64,000 nt of DNA from Terrimesophilobacter sp038243605 (GCA_038243605.1 JBBSQX010000007.1:1-64000); one strand, 5' to 3'. Positions 53,052-61,760 are shown, numbered from the stretch's first letter. Made by a program: numbers and translations. Notes: generated by a model not told the origin, from the letters alone.

Positions 53052-54340
53052 GATCCGAGCCCCCATCGCGTGCAGAGTGTGGGAAGTGCGCGGGTCAAGA
53101 CAAACTGCACGGTGTTCCAGTCGTGACCGGTATCGGCGGAAACGATCAGTTGAGTTGTCATGCCAGCTTTAGCGGCTGCGGCCTCGATTTGACGCCCATA
53201 CGCCGAATACTTTTTATCATTCGATCCCTCCCCGACGAACAGAACGCTGTCGGCAAATGGCGCGTTGCGGGTAAGGAGTGTCAACGGTTTAACGGCATCG
53301 TACGCCTGCTCTGAGGAGCCGAACGCTGTAGCCACGGTGGCATCGCCAATCGTCGGCTCTACTTGACCGATGATGTCAATCACTGATCCGAACAGCTCCG
53401 GATGGCCCGCGCCGAACTGAATCGAGCAGGTGCCACCTTGGGAGTATCCGCCCACCGCCCAGTAGCGGGGGCTCGTGGCGATGTTCAAGTGTTTGCGCAT
53501 CCAGTTGGGAACATCGACGGTCAGGTAGGTGGCAGCGTTGCCCAGGGGGGAGTCGACGCACATGGGGTTCTTTAGTGGGTCGCCCAGCTGGTCTGGCGCG
53601 ACAACGATGGGGGCGAGACCGTCATGCTTGGCTGCATAGGCGTCGAGAATTTTGGATACCCGACCGGAGTGGAAGATGTCGGCAGGGTTGCCTGGCTGAC
53701 CGGCGAACATTATGACCACCGGGAGCACGGGAGGGTTGGCCACTAAAGCTGCTGGTGGGAGGTAAATCGCTGCCTCGCGCGCCGGGAAGTGCGATTGGGT
53801 GGCCGGAATGTTTACCATTCCCACCGTTCCGTGCGATGGCATACCTGCAGGGGCCCTCCATGTTGCGCTGAGGTTTGCCTCCATTGTTCCGGCGTGACCC
53901 GAAAGCTCTGCCGCCGACAAGGTTGGGTACGGAGTGAGTGCCAGCGCGTCATTGAGGTTGCCGTATGCACCAAAGTCAACGTTGATGCCGGCCGTGGCTC
54001 CCACCACGAACGCGAATATGGAGACGATCGCAACAACTTTTCTCCACCAGCGGCGTGCCCACAGATTGAAGACGGCGAGAAACAGGCCCGCGAAGCACAG
54101 TGCAACCAGCATGCGAACGATGCTTGTCAGCGGAACGCCAAACAAATCCCACACGTCACTCACGAGCCATGAGGTCAGCAGGCCTGTGGCGGCACCGAGG
54201 GCGGCGAAACCCAATCCGAACACCATCGTGCGTGGCGGTGTGCGCACGATCAGGTACAGAAAGAGTGCCGCCGTGACTGCGTACAGCGGAACAAGAAATG
54301 TGGGAGTGTCGATTCTCATCGTCAGCAACCAATCAATCAC
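53048..54340 (-). CDS. Membrane-anchored esterase, alpha/beta hydrolase (EstD/mycolyltransferase-like)
   Basis: 430 residues. Four N-terminal membrane helices (about 10-110), then an extracytoplasmic alpha/beta hydrolase domain with GGYSQGG (nucleophile Ser) and TGHDWNTVQFVL (catalytic His), resembling the putative-esterase domain of antigen 85-type proteins. Substrate may be a lipid or cell-wall ester. GTG at 54340 is chosen because AAGGAG ends 6 nt before it; the longer frame would overlap site D. First gene of an operon with the MprF-like gene. Confidence 0.85.
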   Translation of the reverse strand: MIDWLLTMRIDTPTFLVPLYAVTAALFLYLIVRTPPRTMVFGLGFAALGAATGLLTSWLVSDVWDLFGVPLTSIVRMLVALCFAGLFLAVFNLWARRWWRKVVAIVSIFAFVVGATAGINVDFGAYGNLNDALALTPYPTLSAAELSGHAGTMEANLSATWRAPAGMPSHGTVGMVNIPATQSHFPAREAAIYLPPAALVANPPVLPVVIMFAGQPGNPADIFHSGRVSKILDAYAAKHDGLAPIVVAPDQLGDPLKNPMCVDSPLGNAATYLTVDVPNWMRKHLNIATSPRYWAVGGYSQGGTCSIQFGAGHPELFGSVIDIIGQVEPTIGDATVATAFGSSEQAYDAVKPLTLLTRNAPFADSVLFVGEGSNDKKYSAYGRQIEAAAAKAGMTTQLIVSADTGHDWNTVQFVLTRALPTLCTRWGLGS

Positions 54341-54380
54341 GACGAGCTCCTTTCTCTTTTCACACTGAACGTCGAGCACT

Positions 54381-54394
54381 CAGAAACCTCTAAT
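54381..54394 (-). promoter_or_regulatory. Direct-repeat site D (upstream of the esterase/MprF-like operon)
   Basis: CAGAAACCTCTAAT on the plus strand; 13 bases identical to site B. It lies 41-54 nt before the GTG. Confidence 0.5.
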
Positions 54395-54497
54395 CTTTGT
54401 GAGTGCGGCCCTCTGGTGATATCTGATCTCCTTAGTCAGGAGGCATTGCACTCCCAGCACGCTCCCAACCACGGCCGTTAGTCTCGATTCGCACTTG

Positions 54498-55232
54498 ATG
54501 CGCCCCAAGCCTCACCCCCACCCAATGCAACTGAGACTCCCCAGAACCTTTGCAGCACGGCATCGCCACGCGACCGTGCCAACACGTGCACCCTGGAGCG
54601 CCCCGTGGCGTGGTCGTATCGGGATCGCTGCAGGTGCCGGCGCTGTTGCTTTCGCCTTCGTGGCGGTCACCGTCATTGCCCCACCAGGCCCGGCAACCGC
54701 AAAAGAGCTTCTCGACGCCTACAACAACCAGCACGCACAAATTGTGACGGTCATGCCTACTGCTGTCACCGAGCCCCTTGTTCGCGACAGCTACTCTGCG
54801 CAGCCCGGCATTCCGCAGCTTGCCCAACACGGCACCAACCATGACTGGGCCAAGATCGTGCTCATGTATGGCAACTGGCCTGTCACTGACAACAACGTCA
54901 CCGTGATCACGCGGTGGATGCGTCAAGAAAACGGCGCCAATAACTGGTGGAACCGCAACAACCCTTTGAACAACGGATGGGGTTCAGGCGGTGGCGGTGG
55001 AACCGGCAGCTACGGAAGCCTTCTCAGCGCTGCAGAAAATGCAGCAGAGGCTCTACACAGTCATCCCGGCTACGCGTCGATCATTGCCGCGCTCGCGGCC
55101 GACTCCCCCACCGCGGTCACCGAGAGTGCGATCTGGGCCTCACCGTGGGCATCCGGCCACTACGCGAACGGTGGCCACTGGCATTACACGCCGGTGGAGG
55201 AATACACGGCTCCCGCTGGCGCCTGGGGCTAA
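54498..55232 (+). CDS. Secreted protein with a lysozyme/endolysin-like domain
   Basis: 244 residues. A long basic N-region, then one membrane/signal helix (IGIAAGAGAVAFAFVAVTVIA), then an extracytoplasmic domain: WAKIVLMYGNWPVTDNNVTVITRWMRQENGANNWWNRNNPLNNGWG ... GYASIIAALAADSP. The pattern of Glu (RQENGA) followed by an N-P-L-N segment resembles lysozyme-like domains of actinobacterial phages and hydrolases. A muralytic role is inferred, not shown. ATG at 54498 or TTG at 54495; no ribosome site is clear. Divergent from the esterase operon. Confidence 0.6.
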   Translation: MRPKPHPHPMQLRLPRTFAARHRHATVPTRAPWSAPWRGRIGIAAGAGAVAFAFVAVTVIAPPGPATAKELLDAYNNQHAQIVTVMPTAVTEPLVRDSYSAQPGIPQLAQHGTNHDWAKIVLMYGNWPVTDNNVTVITRWMRQENGANNWWNRNNPLNNGWGSGGGGGTGSYGSLLSAAENAAEALHSHPGYASIIAALAADSPTAVTESAIWASPWASGHYANGGHWHYTPVEEYTAPAGAWG

Positions 55233-55284
55233 CCCGCGACTGACCGGTGTGGTCAACGCGATCGTGCGATCTTAGTTCGGTTGC

Positions 55285-55290
55285 TACCGT
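55285..55290 (+). promoter_or_regulatory. -10 box before the YihY gene with a leaderless 12-codon uORF
   Basis: TACCGT, then 7 nt, then GTG at 55298, which opens a 12-codon frame ending at 55336 that overlaps the YihY ATG (55317) in another frame. YihY itself has GGAG upstream. Confidence 0.4.
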
Positions 55291-55316
55291 TGATGGTGTG
55301 ATGAACGGAGCGGCGA

Positions 55317-56342
55317 ATGCCCACAGTTCCAGCTGACATGGCAGAGGCCTCTGTGGCTCGGCGCCAGCTGTGGCTTTACGCAGTGCGGCGCGCGTGGCAC
55401 GGGTTCATTCGACACCGCGGTATCGACTCCGCGGCTACTCTCGCGTTCTTCTCCGCGCTCACTGTGCTTCCCGCATCCCTCACCATCGTTTCGGCGCTTG
55501 CTCTCGGGATGGGTAAGCAGGGTGCGGCGGATTTCGTGCTCGACCTTGTGGACAGTCTCGCGCGACCCGAAACCGCAGACGTGGTCAAAGACCCCCTCAC
55601 GCAGCTGTTCTCTATCAACAATCCCGTGATTGCGCTTCTGATCGGCATTGTGTTGAGCGTGTGGTCGATGTCGAGCTACGCCACCGCGTTCGGGCGAGCA
55701 GCCAACACGGTGTACGAGATTGAGGAGGGCCGCAGGTTTACCAAGTTTCGTGCGCTCATGATCCTTCTTTCACTGTTCTTGTTGGTGGCGTTCGCCACAG
55801 TCTTTGTTCTTCTTCTGACGACGCAGAACGCTGCGGAGGTTTTCGCGCACGAGCTGGGAATCGGCGAACCGTGGGTGAGCGTGTGGATGATCGGCCGTTG
55901 GCCAGTACTACTGGTGGTGTTGACTTTCATTGTTGCGGTGCTCTTCTACGCAACCCCCAACATCCACCGCGAAAAACGGCGTTGGGTCGGTGTCGGCGCG
56001 CTCCTCGCCATCATCATGTGGGGTTCAGCGACCGCCGTCTTCGCCCTTTACGTGTCCACCGTGTCGAACTACGATCGCGTTTACGGCTGGCTTGGGGGCG
56101 CACTTGCCCTGCTCGTGTGGATGTACATCACCAACATCGCGATGGTCGCAGGGCTCGAAGTGGATGCCGAGTTCACGCGCATTCGCCAACTAAGTAATGG
56201 AATTGAGGCGGAGGCGGGGGTGAAGCTGCCGTTGCGCGACACCCATCGAAACCTCCTGCTGGCACGGCGCATCGCTCGGGATGAGGCGGAAGGTAGGGCG
56301 ATTCGCGAGGCTGCTTCGCGTGCCAAACAGGATGACTCCTAA
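55317..56342 (+). CDS. YihY/BrkB-family membrane protein
   Basis: 341 residues. Six membrane helices and the family patterns RHRGIDSAATLAFFSALTVLPASLTIVSAL and WSMSSYATAFGRAANTVYEIEEGRRFTKFR. Once annotated as RNase BN, now seen as integral membrane proteins of unclear role, possibly transport or envelope maintenance. C-terminal 50 residues are charged and cytosolic. GGAG 6 nt before the ATG. Ends 86 nt before tRNA-Arg. Confidence 0.9.
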   Translation: MPTVPADMAEASVARRQLWLYAVRRAWHGFIRHRGIDSAATLAFFSALTVLPASLTIVSALALGMGKQGAADFVLDLVDSLARPETADVVKDPLTQLFSINNPVIALLIGIVLSVWSMSSYATAFGRAANTVYEIEEGRRFTKFRALMILLSLFLLVAFATVFVLLLTTQNAAEVFAHELGIGEPWVSVWMIGRWPVLLVVLTFIVAVLFYATPNIHREKRRWVGVGALLAIIMWGSATAVFALYVSTVSNYDRVYGWLGGALALLVWMYITNIAMVAGLEVDAEFTRIRQLSNGIEAEAGVKLPLRDTHRNLLLARRIARDEAEGRAIREAASRAKQDDS

Positions 56343-56394
56343 GCTGAGCAGTGGCATCCGGAGGCGGTCGGCACTAACGACCGTCTACCGCTGG

Positions 56395-56400
56395 TATAGT
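56395..56400 (+). promoter_or_regulatory. -10 box of tRNA-Arg
   Basis: TATAGT 28 nt before the tRNA; a short 5' leader would be trimmed by RNase P. Confidence 0.45.
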
Positions 56401-56428
56401 TTTCAGGTTGGCTCCGGCCGATACGGAT

Positions 56429-56504
56429 GCGCCCGTAGCTCAGCGGATAGAGCAATTGACTACGGATCAATAGGCCGGGGGTTCAAATCCCTCCGGGCGC
56501 ACCA
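56429..56504 (+). tRNA. tRNA-Arg (anticodon ACG)
   Basis: 76 nt including encoded CCA. Acceptor arms GCGCCCG / CGGGCGC pair. Anticodon stem ATTGA/TCAAT encloses CTACGGA, giving ACG. T arm GGGGGTTCAAATCCCTC. Its 3' 49 nt are repeated at 61884, which marks this gene as the integration site of the adjacent island. The tRNA stays intact. Confidence 0.97.
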
Positions 56505-56505
56505 A
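56456..56505 (+). repeat. Attachment site, left (attL): 50-bp duplicated tRNA-Arg 3' part
   Basis: A 50-bp segment starting TTGACTACGGATCAATAGGC and ending GGGCGCACCAA is identical to 61884-61933. It covers the anticodon arm to the CCA end, the usual crossover target of tyrosine integrases. Confidence 0.92.
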
Positions 56506-56560
56506 AAATATGGGCCTGACCAGCATTTTTTCCGGAACGTGGTCGGGTCCGTTGTGGTTT

Positions 56561-56583
56561 CTGCACACATTCTGCCCACACTT
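56561..56583 (+). repeat. Integrase-arm-like repeat, left end of the island
   Basis: CTGCACACATTCTGCCCACA plus CTT, with two tandem TGCnCACA-type motifs; 18 of 23 bases match the segment at 61761-61783 in the same orientation. The remainder of the 250-base gap to the Abi gene has no convincing gene. Confidence 0.5.
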
Positions 56584-56756
56584 CAAAAAGGTTTGGACCG
56601 ATTTTTGGCCGAGTTTCACACTCAATCGGTCATCAGATCCCAGTGTTTGCTTGGGTTTTTGTCCAGAAGTCGAAGTTGAGCTATTGACCTTTGAACGCTT
56701 GCCCACCGAGGCGGCCAAGCCCCGATCGAAGTGCGACGGGACACCGCGTGCCTTAG

Positions 56757-57452
56757 CTAAGGTCGCTGCGAGAGTATTCTCGAGACTTCGCTGTTGCTCG
56801 CCAGATGAGCGAGCGCGTCCGGGGACAGTAGCCGAACAACAGACACAATTCGTCGGCGCTCGGCTTCCGACCCAGACAGAATGTGCTCGTGATGAGCAAC
56901 TCGATTTCGGAAATCACGTAGTGAAGCAAGCGTTTCGTTCAGCTGGTTTCGATCGGTACCTGAAGGAAAGGCTCTGTGTAGGTAGGGGACCCAGATCGTC
57001 TTCTCGTGCAGATCAGAGAAGAGATACGTCCAGAAACCGAACATGATCTCGGCCACCGTCTTGCCTGGAACTGGTGGAGTGTTGCGAGCAGTGGTTGCAC
57101 TCTTCCTCGCGCGTTCGACGTTAGACCGTGGAATCGCGTTCGCATCGTACTGCCGACCAGACGCCCGATCCCGCCGACTTACAACAGGAAACAGCATCAG
57201 AAGCGTCGCTGGGTCGGTCCAATGCGTGTCGGCCGCGACAACCGCTGCAGTCAACTCTCGGTCGCACGCATTTCGCAGTCCAACCTCGAGATGACTGAGG
57301 TCATGCAGGAATGCCGCGCTTAGCCGCGCGTTCCATTCGTACAGGTCGAGTGCGCGTTCTCGAGACCCGCCCGATCCGGTCAGATATGTCGCGAATCTGC
57401 CCGCGCTGAGCCAATCTTCGATCCACGCGTCGGAGGGTTGCATGGTTGTCAA
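56757..57452 (-). CDS. Abi_2/AbiF-like abortive infection protein (HEPN type)
   Basis: 231 residues, helical, matching the Abi_2 pattern: an early LSHLEVGLRNACDREL and a late LASLRDFRNRVAHHEHIL. The second holds the HEPN ribonuclease motif R182-N183-xxx-H187 (R-x4-H). Abi proteins of this type stop growth of phage-infected cells, probably by RNA cleavage. TTG at 57452 is chosen since GGGAGGG lies 7 nt before it; the ATG 9 nt later is too far. Downstream of the giant gene on the same strand with a 140-nt gap, so partly independent expression is possible. Confidence 0.82.
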   Translation of the reverse strand: MTTMQPSDAWIEDWLSAGRFATYLTGSGGSRERALDLYEWNARLSAAFLHDLSHLEVGLRNACDRELTAAVVAADTHWTDPATLLMLFPVVSRRDRASGRQYDANAIPRSNVERARKSATTARNTPPVPGKTVAEIMFGFWTYLFSDLHEKTIWVPYLHRAFPSGTDRNQLNETLASLRDFRNRVAHHEHILSGSEAERRRIVSVVRLLSPDALAHLASNSEVSRILSQRP

Positions 57453-57531
57453 CTGTCGCCCTCCCGGCTAGAATCTAAGGGCAAGCCCTTGATGACCGCT
57501 GTTTCATGTTACTTGGGCCACGAATTGGAAG

Positions 57532-57566
57532 CTCCGGTATTTCGCTCAGGCGAACCCGGAGTTTTT
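57532..57566 (+). terminator. Hairpin with T-run between the two island genes
   Basis: CTCCGG (57532-57537) pairs with CCGGAG (57556-57561), with an inner TTCG/CGAA pair, then TTTTT (57562-57566). The T-run is on the plus strand, opposite to both genes, so it would stop transcription coming from the tRNA-Arg side; read on the minus strand it has a stem but a weak U-run. Confidence 0.6.
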
Positions 57567-57592
57567 CATTTCTTCTGCTGATTGTGCACGCC

Positions 57593-60500
57593 TTAGCCGT
57601 CGTCACTCATTCTCTCGGCTTCGGAGTCATTGCGTCGAGCTTCGTGCTGATAGCTGTCAGCGATGCCGCGCAGCACGCGTGCAGTGCGCGGCCATTGAGC
57701 GGAAATCTGGGTCGCCATCTCTCGGTACTTCTTCTCCAGTTCACGCTCCTGATCACCCCCATCAAAGACCCCGCGGGTGGTAACCCCACGTTTGTTGGTC
57801 TTGCCAATGTGCAGTCCGGTGTCGAGCCGTGCGTTGCCGATGTTCTCGATGACCTCTCGGACAGGTTCCGCTGGCCAGACTCCATCGGTGCCGACGGGAC
57901 TTGATGCGAGGACTTGGCCGATCTGTTCATCGCCGATGGCAGTCCGCCTTCCGTCGGAGAACGCGAGACGTGCGCCGCGCACCCAATCAGTCAGGTGAGG
58001 GCCATCGACGGTGCCGTCTTCGGCGAGCCCCGGAAGGGTATGCCAGTTATGCAGGACGCTGTATGAGAGGCGAGCGAACGCTTTCTCCTGGGCTGTGGGC
58101 GACCGCTTGGGTTCGTCATCGCTGCGGAAGAGGGCGGTGATCATGCTTACGAAGTCGCTTGGATCCTTTCCGAGCGCGCGGTAGAGCGCACCAGAAGGTT
58201 GGTGATCATGAATCAGTTCAAAGAACATGAACTCATACCCCGGAAGGTCCTCGTCGTTGGGAAAGTGCTTCTCCATGTATTCCAAGACATTGCCAACGTA
58301 GTAGCTACTCATAGTCGTGTCGTGGAGGGGGCCGGCCCCATTACGGAGCGAATTGAGGACCGCCTTGACGAGGCTGACACGCGGCTCCTGATCGTCATGA
58401 AGCATGGCGCTGAGGAGCCCAACGGCCTCCCATGGGCGAGCGTGCTCCACGAGCAAACCCACGGCTTCGGCCCGCTCATCGGCGGCCGCGAAGTGATGCT
58501 GCGCTCGCTCCCAATACGCGGCTTCGAGATCCTTTCCGAGGATGGCAATCTCGGTCCAGTATTTCTTCTCAAACGGCACGGCCGCCATCAATACTTCCTG
58601 TGCCGCCTCCGCCCCTAGGGCAGCGCTGGCTAACGCCGTGGTGAGCCAGGAAATGCCCTCAAGATGGATCTTGTCGCTCGCGAAAGTCAAAGCGGCATTT
58701 CGCAGATTCTGATCTTCGGATCCGATCCAGCCGAGGATCGCCTGCTCGGGGGCGTCACTTCTCGCCGAAAGCATGCGACCAACGACATGCGGAGTCTTCA
58801 CCTCAATAGTCAGCGCCGCCAAGGAGTCCGCTCCGAGTGTGAGCACCTCGTCGAAGGCTTCGCCCTGCAAACGAGCAAGCTCGACGTCGTACCCTTCGTC
58901 TCCCCACTTGACGTTGGGGATGTGAGCCCGCCAGTCAAAGAGATTCACGAATCGGCGGGCGTCCTGCGATGGGGCTAGGTCATCAGCGACCGACCGCAGC
59001 AGCACCACATCGTCGGCGGGCATCGCCCATTCGGCGTCGGCATACTCTTCGTGATTGTCTGCTTCGCCCGTCAAAGCCTCCCAGATCGCATACCGTTCTT
59101 CATCCGTCCAAGTGTGCGCGCTGAGGGCTTCGCGAAGGTTCTCGACTATCTGCCGACGCTCATCGGTGGGGACCTCATCGATCTTCGGAATAAGTTCCAG
59201 CCACCGTTCGGCACTGGTGCCTACAGCGCCAATCGCGAGGGCTACGAGGGCGTGAACGAAGCGGCCCCAGTCCGCGTAGGTGACTGACTGCTTGAACGGG
59301 GTCCAGTCTCGGTACGCGGGGGAGCGAGGGGGAAAGGCGACCGCATGACTGTCGGGCCACACGCTCATGATGAGCTTCCATCCAACGTCGGGTTCACGCT
59401 TCAGGAGCCGCTCGGCGATCGCGAGTTTGTCATCGATGGTTGCCCCACTTTGAGGGAGCCATCCGGCAGTGACCTTCTGAAGGCTCTCGATGGGACGGTT
59501 GCTGAGACGACCGCCCGGGTCGAGCGAGGACAGCCGTCCAAGCAGAATCGCTGCGCGCCCAAAATAGTTAGGTGACCAACAAAGCGTTTCGATCGCCCAC
59601 AACAGACTCGGGTGAGGTGACGACGGGCCGAATATGACGTCATGCCCTTGATCTCTGAACATCGTGCGAAGAACAGGGTGCAATTGCTCGAGGTCGAGCT
59701 CGACCGCGTCCAGAAAAATTTCCGGGGCCGCTTCCGCCAAGGCTGGGAGAGAGCTGGAGAGTCGAGCCCAGGTCGCGCCGGACTCGTCGCCGCTTGCGGC
59801 CGCAAGCAACGCGCGGACGACGTTGCTGATGTGAGCCTGAACGTGGAGGTCCACTGGAAGTTCGACATCACTCGCGGCCGCGAGCGCTAAGCCGTTCGCC
59901 AGTCCCTTTTTCAGAGCTTCGGAGTAGGGCGGTGTCGTACCCTGCGCATTCGCAGTAAGGCGAGCCACGGTGTCCATGCCCTCGTACGGATCAGGTTCGA
60001 GCAGCACTTCCGAAACGACTTCAGCCCAACGCGCGAGATCGCTGCCGGTGAGGGTAGGCAAAAGCAGCAGTGCGGCCTCTGCCGGAGAAGTCAGTCTCCA
60101 CGTACCTCCCGAGCGAACAAACGGGGCATCGACGCGGCTGGCCAGGCTCTTGAGGAGGCGTTCGATCTCGTCCCCTGATCGTCCCGTCATCTTCTTCAGG
60201 GCTGAGAGGTCACCCTTCTGGCTGGACCACGATCCAGCTAGCACGAGTGGTGCGAGAACGGCGGCGTACTCAGGATTGGCGACCCAGTCTGGCTTGAGGA
60301 ATCGTGGCTCGAGCGCGATGGAACGGATGAGCGCAGGAACGCTGCGACGCGCGAGAGCAACCATCGCTTCGGCCTTGTTCGAGTCGGAGACCGTTGCCTT
60401 CAACGCTTCGCGGGCCGCGGCGCGGTCAATTTTTCGGAGCTCGATCCTCTTCCCACCACGAACGACGTCGCCGGGCTCGGCGATCAGGACAACACGGTGC

Positions 60501-61555
60501 CCACCCTCTACCGCTGCCGCGAGGTCGGGCTCGCCCTCAAACAGTGGCACAAGAATGAGAGGGATAGATGACTCGACGAGTCGTTGCCATGCGGTTCCGT
60601 CAGTGACCACTATGGAGCGGTAAAGAAGCTCCTCGTGCGCCTCCAACGCGGAGAAGACGAACGCCAAAGCATCGTCTCGCCACGGAGCAACCAGCGTCAC
60701 GATGGCATCAGACTGCCCGGCGCCCGTCAGGGCGCTACGCAGTTCATCGGTCCCTCCCGAACGCCCGGCAGCGAAGAAGCTCGGCGGAAGAGTAATGGTG
60801 GTGCGCCCCTGGAATGAGTTCCACCAACGTTCGATGGTCTGTGCATCGCGAGGCCGGTACCCGAGGCGCTCGGAGATCCAATAGTGAACCGACGGAGATG
60901 CCTGAAGCCAACCTTCAAGGCTGTACGCATCGATGGCCTTAACGTCGGCGAACTTCCCTTCGGCCTTACGGTTGGACGCCCATCCCTTCGCTCCGGCCCA
61001 GTTGCGAGGCGTGGCAAAGACGAAAACTGACGCTGAATCGTTGGGGAGCGCAAGCACGCGTTTGTCGTAGTCGCTCTGCGCCTTTCCCTTCGAGTTGGCC
61101 TCGGTTCCGAACTCGAACCGTAGCTCGCCAGACAGGAGATACGTGCTTCCGGTGGATGTCGCCGTGCCATCCCAGCCGGGCGCCGCACCCCCCTCGTGCG
61201 CGCGTATATTCACGTTGGTTATGCCGGGCGTCACTGCCAGAAGTCGGCGGACAAGTTCCGGGAAGGCACCCTTCGCATCGTCACGCGATGCCCAGCTGTC
61301 GAGTTCATTGGCGCTGATCAGCTCAGGTCCATCGGTCCGAAGCGCGGGGGCTACTGATGAGGCACTCTCGCCGCGTTTCTTGAGAAGCCGCTCGACTTCT
61401 TCGCGGGCGAAGCGATGCTGTGAAGATCCGGGCAGGCGGGCTGACACCAATGTGCCTCCCGTCACCCAGTTCCTGATGGTGTTCTCGTGCACGTTGAGCA
61501 ATCTGGCGGTCTCGCGCACGTTCAAGAACGGCTTCCGCTCATCTTCACTACCCAT
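57593..61555 (-). CDS. Large HTH / restriction-endonuclease-like / helical-repeat protein (candidate defence protein)
   Basis: 1320 residues. Residues 10-57 are an excisionase/MerR-like HTH (LNVRETARLLNVHENTIRNW). About 80-230 is a PD-(D/E)xK-like domain: GWDG with D129, RFEFG with E148, then Lys156/158 and SDYDKR, FVFATPRNW, and EGWLQASPSVHYWI. About 254-420 resembles a STAND/AAA core in order of strands (IPLILVPLF in a Walker B-like position), but no Walker A GxxxxGK is seen. About 430-1300 is mostly helical and reminds me of an uncharacterised family with an NRPIESLQKV block. Effector, NTPase-like and solenoid order matches the antiviral STAND plan. ATG chosen by leaderless TACGAT at 6 nt; an in-frame ATG 18 nt upstream is possible. 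Confidence 0.75.
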   Translation of the reverse strand: MGSEDERKPFLNVRETARLLNVHENTIRNWVTGGTLVSARLPGSSQHRFAREEVERLLKKRGESASSVAPALRTDGPELISANELDSWASRDDAKGAFPELVRRLLAVTPGITNVNIRAHEGGAAPGWDGTATSTGSTYLLSGELRFEFGTEANSKGKAQSDYDKRVLALPNDSASVFVFATPRNWAGAKGWASNRKAEGKFADVKAIDAYSLEGWLQASPSVHYWISERLGYRPRDAQTIERWWNSFQGRTTITLPPSFFAAGRSGGTDELRSALTGAGQSDAIVTLVAPWRDDALAFVFSALEAHEELLYRSIVVTDGTAWQRLVESSIPLILVPLFEGEPDLAAAVEGGHRVVLIAEPGDVVRGGKRIELRKIDRAAAREALKATVSDSNKAEAMVALARRSVPALIRSIALEPRFLKPDWVANPEYAAVLAPLVLAGSWSSQKGDLSALKKMTGRSGDEIERLLKSLASRVDAPFVRSGGTWRLTSPAEAALLLLPTLTGSDLARWAEVVSEVLLEPDPYEGMDTVARLTANAQGTTPPYSEALKKGLANGLALAAASDVELPVDLHVQAHISNVVRALLAAASGDESGATWARLSSSLPALAEAAPEIFLDAVELDLEQLHPVLRTMFRDQGHDVIFGPSSPHPSLLWAIETLCWSPNYFGRAAILLGRLSSLDPGGRLSNRPIESLQKVTAGWLPQSGATIDDKLAIAERLLKREPDVGWKLIMSVWPDSHAVAFPPRSPAYRDWTPFKQSVTYADWGRFVHALVALAIGAVGTSAERWLELIPKIDEVPTDERRQIVENLREALSAHTWTDEERYAIWEALTGEADNHEEYADAEWAMPADDVVLLRSVADDLAPSQDARRFVNLFDWRAHIPNVKWGDEGYDVELARLQGEAFDEVLTLGADSLAALTIEVKTPHVVGRMLSARSDAPEQAILGWIGSEDQNLRNAALTFASDKIHLEGISWLTTALASAALGAEAAQEVLMAAVPFEKKYWTEIAILGKDLEAAYWERAQHHFAAADERAEAVGLLVEHARPWEAVGLLSAMLHDDQEPRVSLVKAVLNSLRNGAGPLHDTTMSSYYVGNVLEYMEKHFPNDEDLPGYEFMFFELIHDHQPSGALYRALGKDPSDFVSMITALFRSDDEPKRSPTAQEKAFARLSYSVLHNWHTLPGLAEDGTVDGPHLTDWVRGARLAFSDGRRTAIGDEQIGQVLASSPVGTDGVWPAEPVREVIENIGNARLDTGLHIGKTNKRGVTTRGVFDGGDQERELEKKYREMATQISAQWPRTARVLRGIADSYQHEARRNDSEAERMSDDG

Positions 61556-61561
61556 ACCAAA

Positions 61562-61567
61562 ATCGTA
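61562..61567 (-). promoter_or_regulatory. -10 box of a leaderless promoter (giant island gene)
   Basis: TACGAT on the minus strand, then 6 nt, then ATG at 61555. No clear -35. Confidence 0.5.
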
Positions 61568-61760
61568 ACACATTGTGGACTTTGTGTACTCTGTGCGATT
61601 CGAGCGAGCGTCTGAGGCGAGGCTTAACGAGAGCGGGCAGACCCAGGCGTCCCTGGACGTGGGCCAGCTGGATGGCGTTCGTCGCTGCCGAAGCTCTCCT
61701 GAGATCCCGAGGCGACGTCGAGCGCACCCCGTAAAAGTCAAGTATAACTCAAGAAATACG

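Noticed and set aside
56467..56718. Minus-strand ORF of 83 codons ending in VRPEGFEPPAY
   Set aside because: The ending is the antisense translation of the tRNA 3' half, a well-known artefact. The rest could be an integrase tail but shows no catalytic residues, so it is not called.
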